Source of the DNA: a virus
Virus record (IMG/VR): IMGVR_UViG_3300035698_010181
Coordinates: 1 to 38,634 of that record
Direction: 5' to 3' (one strand)
Length of the DNA: 38,634 nt
The notes beneath the pieces are model-generated. The model was not told where the DNA came from. It saw only the letters and a list, made by a program, of their open reading frames with translations, and did not search any database. A program made the position numbers and the translations under genes. Positions 8,238 through 15,289 of this stretch are shown one piece after another (the stretch's first letter is position 1; every line of letters starts with the position of its first letter).

Positions 8238-8261
8238 GGTCTGCATTATGCCCCGCAGACC
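8238..8261 (-). repeat. intercistronic hairpin, copy A
   Basis: On the minus strand a 7-bp stem GGTCTGC/GCAGACC with a 10-base loop starting GGGGC lies between the stop of 8270-9310 and the start at 8214, followed by AACTAAAAACC. It is related to 9331-9355 by a T-A to C-G exchange on both arms. There is no T-tract, so it is more likely an RNA-processing or translation element than a terminator. Confidence 0.7.
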
Positions 8262-8269
8262 TTTAGGGA

Positions 8270-9310
8270 TTACGAATTTAGGCTGTTAATGGACTCATTC
8301 ACTTGAGTCTTTAGAGTCTCGAATTTTTCCTGCGTTTCCTTGGCCGCGAATGAATAGGAATCCAATACCGACTTCAAGTCTTCGACCAGGTCCTGAACCT
8401 TGGTATGGTCACTGCGTTTCAGCATTTCCTCCTTGTGCTTGTCGGCATCTTGTTTCGCCTTGAGCTCAGCCTCCTCCTTCGCCTTGAGTTCAGCATCAGC
8501 AGCTTCACGCTTTTCACGTTCGGCTTGAATCTTAGCGTCAAACTCGGCCTGCCGTTCTCGTTCAGCAGCGGCCTGCCGTTCTTGCTCCAGGTATGCTTCC
8601 TCCTCACGCTTTTTCTGTGCGAGCCTTTCAGCAGCTTGGCGTTCCAGTTCTTGGCGCTCACGCTCCTTGGCCTCGGCCTTCAGGCGCTCGTTCTCTAGTC
8701 GAATTCTTTCGCGTTCAGCAGCTTCCTCCGCCTCCTTGGCCTTTCGAGCCTCCTCCGCCATTCTTTCGGCTTCCAGCATCTCCTTATGCTCGCTTTCCTT
8801 CTTTTCTATAAAAGCAGCCCAAACATCATCGTCCATCGAAGACAGCTCTCGTCCGGTAGCATCATCTACATACTTTGCAAGTTCGGTTTCTCGCTCTGAT
8901 TGGATTGCTTCAAGTTTCACCTTGAATTTCGCCAAGCGCTCATCTTCAAGTTTCTGTTCGTGATCCTCTATTTCCTTGAGTTTGGCTTCTTTTTCGACAA
9001 TGGCCCATTTCAGAATATTACTAACCCCATCAATAGCCCTTCCCTCCATAAGAGATTTCTCCTTTTGAATCTTTCTGATTTTCTCAGTGTCAATCCGAAC
9101 TCGACCAATATCAAGTCGGAGTCGCTTTGCCTTTGAGGCAATTTCGGGTGTATTTCCTTGTTGGGACTCTTTGATTACTTCGTTATAAGTTGTTTCAAAT
9201 TGGTCCAGCATTTCTACCATTGGATCAAACGTGGACTGTATCTGTTTGGCCCGTGAGGGATCCATGCCAGCCAGTTCTGGTGCTGTTAATTCAAGTGATT
9301 TTTTGGTCAT
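8270..9310 (-). CDS. long coiled-coil phage protein
   Basis: 346-aa protein. Residues 1-110 are helical with a conserved-looking head (ELAGMDPSRAKQIQ, then AKRLRLDIGRVRIDTEKIRK). Residues 110-300 are an almost unbroken Glu/Lys/Ala/Arg heptad region, a long coiled coil. A short helical tail follows (DLVEDLKSVLDSYSF). Proteins of this build sit beside RecT or ERF-type genes in many phages, with no proven role. It is soluble, with no signal peptide. Confidence 0.75.
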   Translation of the reverse strand: MTKKSLELTAPELAGMDPSRAKQIQSTFDPMVEMLDQFETTYNEVIKESQQGNTPEIASKAKRLRLDIGRVRIDTEKIRKIQKEKSLMEGRAIDGVSNILKWAIVEKEAKLKEIEDHEQKLEDERLAKFKVKLEAIQSERETELAKYVDDATGRELSSMDDDVWAAFIEKKESEHKEMLEAERMAEEARKAKEAEEAAERERIRLENERLKAEAKERERQELERQAAERLAQKKREEEAYLEQERQAAAERERQAEFDAKIQAEREKREAADAELKAKEEAELKAKQDADKHKEEMLKRSDHTKVQDLVEDLKSVLDSYSFAAKETQEKFETLKTQVNESINSLNS

Positions 9311-9330
9311 TCGTATTGGGTTTTAAGGTT

Positions 9331-9355
9331 GGCCTGCTTTGGAGCCCCGCAGGCC
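9331..9355 (-). repeat. intercistronic hairpin, copy B
   Basis: A 7-bp stem GGCCTGC/GCAGGCC on the minus strand with an 11-base loop starting GGGGC, followed by AACCTTAAAACCC. It lies between the stop of 9364-9684 and the start at 9310. Compared with copy A at 8238-8261 the stem shows a compensatory pair change, and the flanks CCCTAA and CCAAC-x-x-AAAACC are shared. Confidence 0.7.
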
Positions 9356-9363
9356 GTTAGGGC

Positions 9364-9684
9364 TTAGTTTAATGTGTGGTCGAACTTCGATCGTCTCTTC
9401 CTGAAGAACTCGGCATGTTCCTGATGCAACTTCGCGAACTTCCTAGCGTAGTACGGGGTGTAATTGTTGTTCACCTTGAACCCGTTCGGAAACTCAGCAT
9501 TCACGCCCGTGTGCCATCTGATTATCTCAAATATTCCCTTGGCGCTGTAATGCTCGAATCCTTTACTGGCCGTCTGGAACGCGACCTCCTCGAACTTCTT
9601 CCAGATTTGAGGGTGATCGGTGTCGTACTGATGAAACGAACGAGGAAGTTCATCATCGAACATGTCGAGTTGGTCTTCAGGCAT
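9364..9684 (-). CDS. conserved phage hypothetical protein
   Basis: 106-aa basic protein. The layout WKKFEEVAFQTASKGFEHYS, then IFEIIRWHTG, NNNYTPYYARKFAKLH and FFRKRRS is familiar from many phage genomes, but no function is assigned. The aromatic and basic C-terminal part suggests DNA binding, possibly a winged helix; that is inference. TAATG overlap with the upstream RecT-like gene indicates coupling. Confidence 0.68.
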   Translation of the reverse strand: MPEDQLDMFDDELPRSFHQYDTDHPQIWKKFEEVAFQTASKGFEHYSAKGIFEIIRWHTGVNAEFPNGFKVNNNYTPYYARKFAKLHQEHAEFFRKRRSKFDHTLN

Positions 9685-10484
9685 TATCCCCTGTTCTTGA
9701 GTTCTTCCTTCTTAGCCTCCAGAATAGCAACGCAGTCCTGACTCATGTCTGGATGGCTGGTTTCCAGTATCTCAAGGTCTTCGATGTTCTTGGCCTTCGC
9801 AATCCATTCAAGTGTTCGCTTGTTTGCCTCCGCCTCCGCATGGTCGTCCACATTTATCGTCTGGCGAACTGGAAAGTCTGGATCCGTTATGTCTCCGTCA
9901 CTTACCTCGCAGCCGGTCAGAGTATTGTAAAGCCAAGCACGGGTCTTCCGTGTCGCCTTCCCGATAACCGCATCGGTACCCATCATCTTGTTCACCTTTA
10001 CCGGAATCTCGATGGGCCGTTCCTTTTTGGTTCCGCCATTTATGGCCCAAGACACTCGCATTACAACCGCAGCGGATCCTGTCGAAGGATTGATTCTTGG
10101 TAGTTCAGGAATGATTTCATACCAAAGCCCTTCCATCTTGGATAGCAAGTACCCAAATCCCTCCTTGGTGATGTACGAGTTTCCTGCTATGATATTGAAC
10201 TGGTTGCCTACGGGCTGGACGCCCATCAAGACCGCTTCAATCAAACAGTTCTTGACCACCTGGACCGGATATCCTCCGTCTCGGTCTTTGTCTGTTCGGA
10301 ATCCGAGCCTATTGCCCTGCAGATTCATTATCGGGGCCATGTACTGTTCGGTCAGGAGTTTTTGAATTTCACCCGTTGCTCTGGCTATTGTGTAAGCCTT
10401 CTCGAACCCTTCAAGCGTTGGATTCCCGATTACCGAGAGTACCTGATTGTCGAGGTTTTCTATTGTACTGAGTTTGTCTGACAT
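9684..10484 (-). CDS. RecT-like single-strand annealing protein
   Basis: 266-aa protein. The central segment GNQFNIIAGNSYITKEGFGY (about 93-112) and the basic helix AVIGKATRKTRAWLYNTLTG resemble the core of RecT-family annealing proteins; QPVGNQF corresponds to the N-terminal part of that core. Its expected job is to pair complementary ssDNA made by the exonuclease at 6674-7495. The two genes are in neighbouring transcripts rather than adjacent. The match is by motif memory; an ERF or Sak-type protein is less likely. Confidence 0.7.
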   Translation of the reverse strand: MSDKLSTIENLDNQVLSVIGNPTLEGFEKAYTIARATGEIQKLLTEQYMAPIMNLQGNRLGFRTDKDRDGGYPVQVVKNCLIEAVLMGVQPVGNQFNIIAGNSYITKEGFGYLLSKMEGLWYEIIPELPRINPSTGSAAVVMRVSWAINGGTKKERPIEIPVKVNKMMGTDAVIGKATRKTRAWLYNTLTGCEVSDGDITDPDFPVRQTINVDDHAEAEANKRTLEWIAKAKNIEDLEILETSHPDMSQDCVAILEAKKEELKNRG

Positions 10485-10486
10485 TT

Positions 10487-10843
10487 TTAATTGGAATTTT
10501 GGTTTATAGGTTCAAAGGTGCCATCTGCTTTCGCGTAAAACAAGTTTGCAGGGGCTGATAATTTTATGTTAAATCGTTCTCCGCTTATGGTATTCGTGTA
10601 GTATGACAATCCCTGTGCTGGGCCAATGTTATCCATGTTGGTTTTGACAACCAGTTCTTTGAAGGCTTGCTCGGACAACATGTAATCGTACGAGGGCTTG
10701 TGAGATAGTTTAATATTCGGGTTATCGGTAACCACGTCCTTCAGGCCATTGTCGATACAGATCAGTTCGTTTGACAAGGCGTCCAGCTCATTTCCCAGAA
10801 CGGGACATTCGGCAAGTTTTACAATTAGTTGTTCTAAATTCAT
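10487..10843 (-). CDS. hypothetical protein
   Basis: 118-aa protein with a helical, acidic N-terminal half (LIVKLAECPVLGNELDALSN) and a beta-rich C-terminal half. Not recognised. The frame runs on to a TTG at 10894, but the ATG at 10843 is preferred because it follows AACCAAAAACCCAATAAG, the A-rich leader type seen before most genes here. It is 2 bp from the RecT-like gene. Confidence 0.6.
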   Translation of the reverse strand: MNLEQLIVKLAECPVLGNELDALSNELICIDNGLKDVVTDNPNIKLSHKPSYDYMLSEQAFKELVVKTNMDNIGPAQGLSYYTNTISGERFNIKLSAPANLFYAKADGTFEPINQNSN

Positions 10844-10940
10844 CTTATTGGGTTTTTGGTTAGTTTTGGCAGCATCTTTTGCGGCATCCCGCAATTGGTT
10901 TTTTGGTTGAGGGGCTGGTTTTCGGACTGGCCCTTCTTAG
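10844..10940 (-). promoter_or_regulatory. structured leader between two genes
   Basis: 97 bp non-coding. On the minus strand it holds a possible GGGC/GCCC stem (around 10913-10936), then CAACCAAAAAACCAAT, then a 6-bp hairpin TTGCGG-GATG-CCGCAA. The order hairpin, CAACC, A-rich leader resembles the gaps before 8214 and 9310, so it may be a third member of that class. Confidence 0.4.
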
Positions 10941-11156
10941 TTACCGATTAATCGTAATCCCTCGTTTCTTGAATAATTCCTTGGTCGCCTTTGCGATTGC
11001 ATGATGGCGTTGGTCCCATTTACGAACGAGTCCGTTCATGGTTCGAATAACAAGCGAGTACTTTTCGCCAGACATCTCTGCGACTCTTGTGAATCCGCCA
11101 CTGGGCATTGCTGTCCTGTACTGGTGACATTCTGTTGGTTCTAATTGTTTAGGCAT
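10941..11156 (-). CDS. small basic protein, possible HTH
   Basis: 71-aa, Arg/Lys-rich protein (about 11 His plus Arg in the last 50 residues). The middle (GGFTRVAEMSGEKYSLVIRT) could form a helix-turn-helix, followed by a basic helix HHAIAKATKELFKKRG. A DNA-binding regulator is plausible, but no family was recognised. It is the second gene after the 11788 promoter. Confidence 0.55.
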   Translation of the reverse strand: MPKQLEPTECHQYRTAMPSGGFTRVAEMSGEKYSLVIRTMNGLVRKWDQRHHAIAKATKELFKKRGITINR

Positions 11157-11173
11157 TGGTAATTGGGATTTGG

Positions 11174-11770
11174 TTATGAATAAAACTGATTGATTGCCGT
11201 TTCCCGTATCAGGGATCTGGCGTTTATTGTTAAAAAAGGTAGTACTTCGATTCCCTCGATTTCAACTGAATTTATATGGAAATATCCGAGTTCTTCAAGG
11301 TTTCCGTATTCGTCAGATCCGCCTGCTTCTGTCCCTTCATCGATTTCAAGGTCGAGGACAGTCAATCGGTCTTGGTGCCAGATTTCGATTTCCATCAGGT
11401 TGTTGCTTTTTTCGATTGATTCAACCTTATAGAACATTGGGAACTTCCGGAGACTTTCTGGCCGATTACTCATGTTCGGAGTATGTTCCAAACAGACTAG
11501 TAAAACGCCACCATTGATAGTGCTTGTCGCTGAATTGATGGCGTGGCATTTACATCCGATAACCTGACAGCTTTCTATCGTTTCAAACTGTATCCCGTCC
11601 CAGCAGGTAATTGCCCTGTGGTACTTCAGCTTGGTCTCGGTATCGTTCTCGCCCCAGACTTCGGCTTCTGATAATTTGTCCGTGACTTCAATCCCATCGC
11701 CAAGGGCTGGTGCGATGTATATCGGTGCGCCATATTGGTGCGTCACCATTACTTTCTTAATTGCCATCAT
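11174..11770 (-). CDS. hypothetical protein, first gene of the RecT operon
   Basis: 198-aa acidic, largely beta protein with CQVIGCKCHAIN (about 68-79) and a later CLEH, which could bind a metal. Function not recognised. Two ATG codons are adjacent (11770 and 11767). The strong promoter box at 11788-11795 leaves a leader of only about 12-15 bases. Being first behind this promoter suggests early, high expression. Confidence 0.62.
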   Translation of the reverse strand: MMAIKKVMVTHQYGAPIYIAPALGDGIEVTDKLSEAEVWGENDTETKLKYHRAITCWDGIQFETIESCQVIGCKCHAINSATSTINGGVLLVCLEHTPNMSNRPESLRKFPMFYKVESIEKSNNLMEIEIWHQDRLTVLDLEIDEGTEAGGSDEYGNLEELGYFHINSVEIEGIEVLPFLTINARSLIRETAINQFYS

Positions 11771-11787
11771 TTAGTTTTTTGGTACGG

Positions 11788-11795
11788 CAAACATA
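11788..11795 (-). promoter_or_regulatory. Bacteroidota-type promoter, -7 box TATGTTTG
   Basis: TATGTTTG on the minus strand, 17 bp upstream of the ATG at 11770. The block from the box into the leader (TATGTTTGCCGTACCAAAAA) is identical to that at 37767-37774. A terminator lies directly upstream, so this starts a new transcript through 7615. Confidence 0.75.
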
Positions 11796-11833
11796 AAGAA
11801 AAGTTCTGAAAGTTTGTAATAAAAAATGACAAC

Positions 11834-11860
11834 AAAAAAGCCCCACCGTGAAGTGAGGCC
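11834..11860 (-). terminator. intrinsic terminator of the late operon
   Basis: On the minus strand GCCTCAC-TTCACG-GTGGGGC forms a 7-bp stem with one G-U pair, followed by TTTTTTG. It lies 23 bp behind the stop of 11884-12231, the last gene of the lysis cassette. Confidence 0.88.
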
Positions 11861-11883
11861 ATTTTGGAAATTCATGTCATGCG

Positions 11884-12231
11884 CTAAACGCACCGAGCCC
11901 ATGTACCGGGGTCAATGTGCAAATCAATCCGTTTATAAGTCTCGAAGACAGTAGTGCTTGAATTGCTCAAAATAGACCCCCGTTTGTCAGGTTCTGGCCT
12001 CGGTTCGATGAAGTCCACGAATGGATTCACCGCCTCGATCAGATAGGTCTTCAACGGTTCAACACTAGTGCCGCTCATAGTAACGGTAGTAGCGATGCAC
12101 AAGTCAGCGACTTGGTAATTGGCATCTTCCATTACTATGCAATTCGGGGTTTTGTCGATAACATCTGTCCCCGATCCAAACGCTAATGTCGTCAGGCTAC
12201 CCAACAACATCAGAATAATAAAGAATCGCAT
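11884..12231 (-). CDS. small exported protein of the lysis region
   Basis: 115-aa protein with a signal peptide at residues 1-19 (MRFFIILMLLGSLTTLAFG) and no lipobox Cys. The mature part is about 95 residues with two Cys near its start (CIVMEDANYQVADLC, possibly a disulfide) and one at the C-terminus, and carries no known domain. The frame extends upstream to 12279 and into the previous gene; the ATG at 12231 is chosen because the signal peptide starts there. Last gene before the operon terminator. A role at the cell envelope during lysis is inferred. Confidence 0.62.
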   Translation of the reverse strand: MRFFIILMLLGSLTTLAFGSGTDVIDKTPNCIVMEDANYQVADLCIATTVTMSGTSVEPLKTYLIEAVNPFVDFIEPRPEPDKRGSILSNSSTTVFETYKRIDLHIDPGTWARCV

Positions 12232-12244
12232 GAACCAAAAGTAA

Positions 12245-12682
12245 CTATTTGGCGGTTCCGATTGCATAGCCTCCAGCAACTCCTACGATTACACCACCAA
12301 CGAAAATAAATGGCACTTTGATTTTGGCCCATATCTCCTTGCTGCGGGCCTTTCTCGTTCGCCTACGCATTTCCCGCTCAGTCAGGTCTAAAAGCGCGCT
12401 ATCGATGTCCGCTGTCGAATCCTGAACCGATATAAGGATGTCCGAGAAGCTGTTCTGTGATTTCAGGTCATAAACCTGTATTTCAAGACTATCATTGATC
12501 TCAACCATTTCCAGAATCTTGTCCCCGTTCAGAAGGTTGTCCCGATGGGAATTCAACAGAAACTTGGTCAGGTTTTCAGTCAGGCAATAGTGAACGGTAT
12601 CGCTAATCAATCTGGTATGCTGTCCGTATAGATCGGAGCTCAGCAAGGACACCAGTAGAATCAAGGGCATCAATCTCTTCAT
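12245..12682 (-). CDS. exported protein overlapping the spanin-like gene
   Basis: 145-aa protein. Residues 1-20 form a signal peptide (LMPLILLVSLLSSDLYG); the middle is charged and helical; residues 122-143 form a Gly-rich membrane helix (FIFVGGVIVGVAGGYAIG). Its first 80 bp overlap the end of 12603-12971 in another frame, the layout of Rz/Rz1-like spanin gene pairs. It lacks the lipobox of a true outer-membrane spanin, so the pair is only spanin-like. Confidence 0.6.
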   Translation of the reverse strand: MKRLMPLILLVSLLSSDLYGQHTRLISDTVHYCLTENLTKFLLNSHRDNLLNGDKILEMVEINDSLEIQVYDLKSQNSFSDILISVQDSTADIDSALLDLTEREMRRRTRKARSKEIWAKIKVPFIFVGGVIVGVAGGYAIGTAK

Positions 12683-12971
12683 GGCTGTTTTGGATAAGTT
12701 GGTCGTATCGAGCCAACTGGTTAGTCATTTCTGAAATTCGCTCATCCCTGCTACTCACTCGTTCCGCCAGAACCTGTTTTTGTTCCGTCAGATACTCTAT
12801 CTGTTCCAAAAAACCCGATTTCTGGTCTTTCAGCGTGTCGGACTGTTCTATGTACAGTGCCTGGACCGCCTTTTCATGCTTGGCCGAAATAACCATGTTT
12901 GAGATCCATACGGTACCGAGTATCAAACCAGCTGCCCCAAGCGCAAGGAATATGAGTTGTTGCTTGCTCAC
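12603..12971 (-). CDS. inner-membrane spanin-like (Rz-like) protein
   Basis: 122-aa protein: one N-terminal membrane helix (residues 6-28, LIFLALGAAGLILGTVWI) followed by a long coiled coil (30-110). This is the topology of the inner-membrane spanin, which bridges the periplasm in the last step of lysis. It starts with GTG overlapping the stop of the endolysin gene (GTGA). The downstream gene is embedded in its 3' end. Sequence similarity to Rz itself is not claimed. Confidence 0.6.
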   Translation of the reverse strand: MSKQQLIFLALGAAGLILGTVWISNMVISAKHEKAVQALYIEQSDTLKDQKSGFLEQIEYLTEQKQVLAERVSSRDERISEMTNQLARYDQLIQNSHEEIDALDSTGVLAELRSIRTAYQID

Positions 12972-13369
12972 CTGTAACTCCAGATGGTTGGCCGTGGCTG
13001 GTCAGGATTGTTCTCGATGGTGTCCAGGTGTAGAAACCTTCCATTTCCGTGTTGCTTTACCCCTATTCCGGTGAAGCCTAGTTCCAACGCCAACTTCAAC
13101 AAAAGATATGCGTCACCCCTATCAACTTTTGGGTCACAGGCTTTTCCTGTTGGGTGAGCCCCGTTTTTTCGCTTCTTTTTGGATTCTGCCGGATGGGTGT
13201 AATCCCTAAATCCAGACGATATCGCGATCGGTTTTCCGTATGCAGTTCTCAGCGCTTGAAGTTTCGCCATGAACGAATGCTTCATTTCGTTCTTTCCAGT
13301 ATGCTTGCAGTCAAATTCCTCCTTGGAGAAGTTTGGGTATAAATCCCATTTAGCTAATTGCTCAGTCAT
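12968..13369 (-). CDS. M15-family peptidoglycan endopeptidase (endolysin)
   Basis: 133-aa peptidase of the D-Ala-D-Ala carboxypeptidase/L-Ala-D-Glu endopeptidase type (Peptidase_M15). Zinc ligands are visible: H72 and D79 in AHPTGKACD (71-79) and H114 in FLHLD (112-116). FSKEEFDC near the N-terminus and ISSGFRDYTHP (50-60) are also typical. It should cut the peptide stems of the cell wall. There is no signal peptide, so release through the holin is expected. ATGA and GTGA overlaps tie it to the neighbouring lysis genes. Confidence 0.9.
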   Translation of the reverse strand: MTEQLAKWDLYPNFSKEEFDCKHTGKNEMKHSFMAKLQALRTAYGKPIAISSGFRDYTHPAESKKKRKNGAHPTGKACDPKVDRGDAYLLLKLALELGFTGIGVKQHGNGRFLHLDTIENNPDQPRPTIWSYR

Positions 13370-13560
13370 GGTAGAATCGTTGTATCTGGTCGTAGCTTCT
13401 GAAGGATCTCACGTTGCTGCTGAATGATTCTGTCTAACGCGAGAGTATCATTGTGAATAGTAGCAACATTTTCAGCCTTCGGCCTCTCCAAAGGTATTGA
13501 TTGGCCTGAAACAATCAAAAACAGACTAATCATTGACAGCAGCATTAACCACTTCCTCAT
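13366..13560 (-). CDS. short exported protein embedded at the end of a spanin-like gene
   Basis: 64-aa protein with a signal peptide (LMLLSMISLFLIVSGQ) and a short mature part ending in a charged helix (IIQQQREILQKLR). The frame runs on upstream to 13644, but the ATG at 13560 places the signal peptide first. It overlaps 35 bp of 13526-13804 in another frame. Together they look like a second small spanin-type pair, again without a lipobox. Confidence 0.5.
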   Translation of the reverse strand: MRKWLMLLSMISLFLIVSGQSIPLERPKAENVATIHNDTLALDRIIQQQREILQKLRPDTTILP

Positions 13561-13804
13561 GAATTTCAATCGTGAGAGTTTCAATGTTAGTGACTCTGTT
13601 TGTAATATTTGCCCTGAAAGAAGCGGTTTCGACATCACGTACATGATTGTTTTCCTTTATGGTGACAATGGCTTCTTCGTGCTTACCAACATCGACCTCA
13701 AGTCCCGACACCTTTTGTTGCAACACACCATATCCCACCGCGAACGCCAATAATGGTACCGCAAATTTGATAACCTCAATAGTTCTGTCGTTCACCTGTG
13801 TCAT
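13526..13804 (-). CDS. one-helix membrane protein with coiled coil
   Basis: 92-aa protein: membrane helix at about residues 11-27 (VIKFAVPLLAFAVGYGV), then a coiled coil to the end. This resembles holin-accessory (XhlA-like, but with reversed topology) or inner-membrane spanin proteins. It lies between the holin and the endolysin genes. Function assigned by position and topology only. Confidence 0.58.
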   Translation of the reverse strand: MTQVNDRTIEVIKFAVPLLAFAVGYGVLQQKVSGLEVDVGKHEEAIVTIKENNHVRDVETASFRANITNRVTNIETLTIEIHEEVVNAAVND

Positions 13805-13806
13805 TA

Positions 13807-14079
13807 TTAATCAGTTCCATGTTCCTGTACATCATTAGTCTTGAGCAGATCGGTCTTTTCACTTGACCCATGACTACTCCCGAAGTAGAATCCAATGATT
13901 GTGGCACAAATAGTTCCAAGTAAAAAGCCAACAATCGTATCTACTATTCTCAAATTGTTCTCCGGTATTTCCCAGAAAGTAATGCCCATGATATAGGTAC
14001 AGGCGAAAACCGTCCAGAGTACAGCAAGAACAAACCGGAGCATGTTCTTGTCAGTCGCTATTCGTGAAAGCCAATTCAT
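13807..14079 (-). CDS. two-helix holin
   Basis: 90-aa protein with two membrane helices (residues 13-36 and 45-67) and a charged, soluble C-terminal tail (SEKTDLLKTNDVQ). Size, topology and its place just ahead of the spanin-like and endolysin genes fit a class II-type phage holin, which makes the lesion that frees the endolysin. The end of helix two, GFYFGSSHGSSEK, is a pattern seen in holins of Bacteroidota phages. Confidence 0.75.
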   Translation of the reverse strand: MNWLSRIATDKNMLRFVLAVLWTVFACTYIMGITFWEIPENNLRIVDTIVGFLLGTICATIIGFYFGSSHGSSEKTDLLKTNDVQEHGTD

Positions 14080-14086
14080 AACGATT

Positions 14087-14112
14087 ATCGCCCTCCAGCA
14101 AAGGAGGGCGAT
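14087..14112. terminator. perfect hairpin between structural and lysis genes
   Basis: ATCGCCCTCC-6 bases-GGAGGGCGAT is a perfect 10-bp inverted repeat, lying behind the stop of 14125-14670 and ahead of the holin gene. No T-tract follows on either strand, so it may be a weak terminator or an RNA-processing hairpin that sets the ratio of structural to lysis transcripts. Confidence 0.55.
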
Positions 14113-14124
14113 TCTCAGTTAAAA

Positions 14125-14670
14125 TCAGTTATTCGGAATGAAGCATTTCAATACTGCTGCAGGAAATACGAACGGACATGGATGGTCTTCGCTCTTCCAT
14201 TTAACAGTCACATTCCATACAACCTCAGAATTCAGATCGTCATCCACCGGAGGCTTAGGAACAACCGAAACGGTGTCGTTGGTAATGTGGCCCATTGTAC
14301 TGGTCTTGTACATGAACTTATAAGTGCTTTGTCGCTTCAACGCATTGTAGAAGTCGCAGTTCCCAGCGTAGTTCGGGTCGAAGTACTGAAGGGCATATTC
14401 AAAGCCCAGCAATTCGGTAACGGTGTCTCCGTAACCAGTTCCTTCGTTCTCACTCGGCTCTGGAAGAGATCCGTGAGTTCTTGGAATTAAGATTACGTCT
14501 CCGCTTGCGATTGCAGCCTCCCATTCAGATTGGCTTTCAGGATTGGTGAATTCGAAACCAGCCTTAATAAAGGCAGTCGCTCGAACTCTTCCATATTCCT
14601 TTGGTGCACATGGGTCGCAATCATGCTCGCCTACGAGCGTATCACATGTATCTGGATAATATCCGGCCAT
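14125..14670 (-). CDS. candidate major tail (tube) protein
   Basis: 181-aa, beta-rich protein with Cys pairs near the start (DTCDTLVGEHDCDPC). It lies behind head-completion genes and ahead of lysis genes, the slot where a tube protein would be expected after a tail-terminator candidate. No family signature was recognised. The frame extends to 14769 inside the previous gene; the ATG at 14670 gives a clean 37-bp gap and is preferred. A minor tail protein is the alternative. Confidence 0.55.
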   Translation of the reverse strand: MAGYYPDTCDTLVGEHDCDPCAPKEYGRVRATAFIKAGFEFTNPESQSEWEAAIASGDVILIPRTHGSLPEPSENEGTGYGDTVTELLGFEYALQYFDPNYAGNCDFYNALKRQSTYKFMYKTSTMGHITNDTVSVVPKPPVDDDLNSEVVWNVTVKWKSEDHPCPFVFPAAVLKCFIPNN

Positions 14671-14707
14671 GATGTAAATATTTAGATTGGCAAATTTGGT
14701 CTTACCG

Positions 14708-15289
14708 TCAGAGACAGTCGCAAAACGATTGACAGTCCTTTCGGTACTGTAGCACAATCGTGTATTCAATCTTGATCAGTATATCCTCTGGCCCGACCGA
14801 AAGTTCCGATCCAGGATATTCTTCTCCAAAAACAATAGCTGACTCAAGTTCCGAACCTGTAACAAGTACGTCTGCCGAATCAACTGGCAAGTCCGACATC
14901 ATGCTTTTGGCAATCATATCAGGTGCGTCCAAGATAAGTATTCCCTCCAATTCTTCAGGAGAGAGGCGAATTCGGTCACGAACAGCAAATGCAATCATGA
15001 CCATTGAGGCCATTTGTTTTACGTTATATCCGGCTCCAAAACCAGACAGGCGTTCATATACGTTACCAGTACTTCGATGGTAAAGAACGAATGGATAGGT
15101 GTCATCAAGACCAACTCGTTGGTGTTCCAGTTGGTCATAAATGGTTGGAAAAGCCTTGTCCGAATCATCGAAAACCTTCTCGGCCAGTCCATTTATCTGT
15201 CCGGTACTGAACTTATCGTCAGACAATACACCACCTTCTCGGAGGTAATGGTCATTGATTAGTCCTGTGATTTGTTTAAGATAAGGCAC
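14708..15289 (-). CDS. neck/tail-terminator candidate
   Basis: 193-aa protein of mixed alpha/beta type, starting with GTG (15289) and overlapping the previous gene by 14 bp. No motif was recognised. The position between a gp10-like protein and the tube candidate suggests a head-tail joining or tail-terminator role, as in the HK97/lambda order. Cys residues at the C-terminus (CQSFCDC) are unusual. Confidence 0.5.
   Translation of the reverse strand: MPYLKQITGLINDHYLREGGVLSDDKFSTGQINGLAEKVFDDSDKAFPTIYDQLEHQRVGLDDTYPFVLYHRSTGNVYERLSGFGAGYNVKQMASMVMIAFAVRDRIRLSPEELEGILILDAPDMIAKSMMSDLPVDSADVLVTGSELESAIVFGEEYPGSELSVGPEDILIKIEYTIVLQYRKDCQSFCDCL

Noticed and set aside
8593-8963. Plus-strand ORFs opposite the coiled-coil gene
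   Set aside because: Ser/Phe/Leu/Ala-rich translations that mirror the Glu/Lys/Ala repeat of the real gene.
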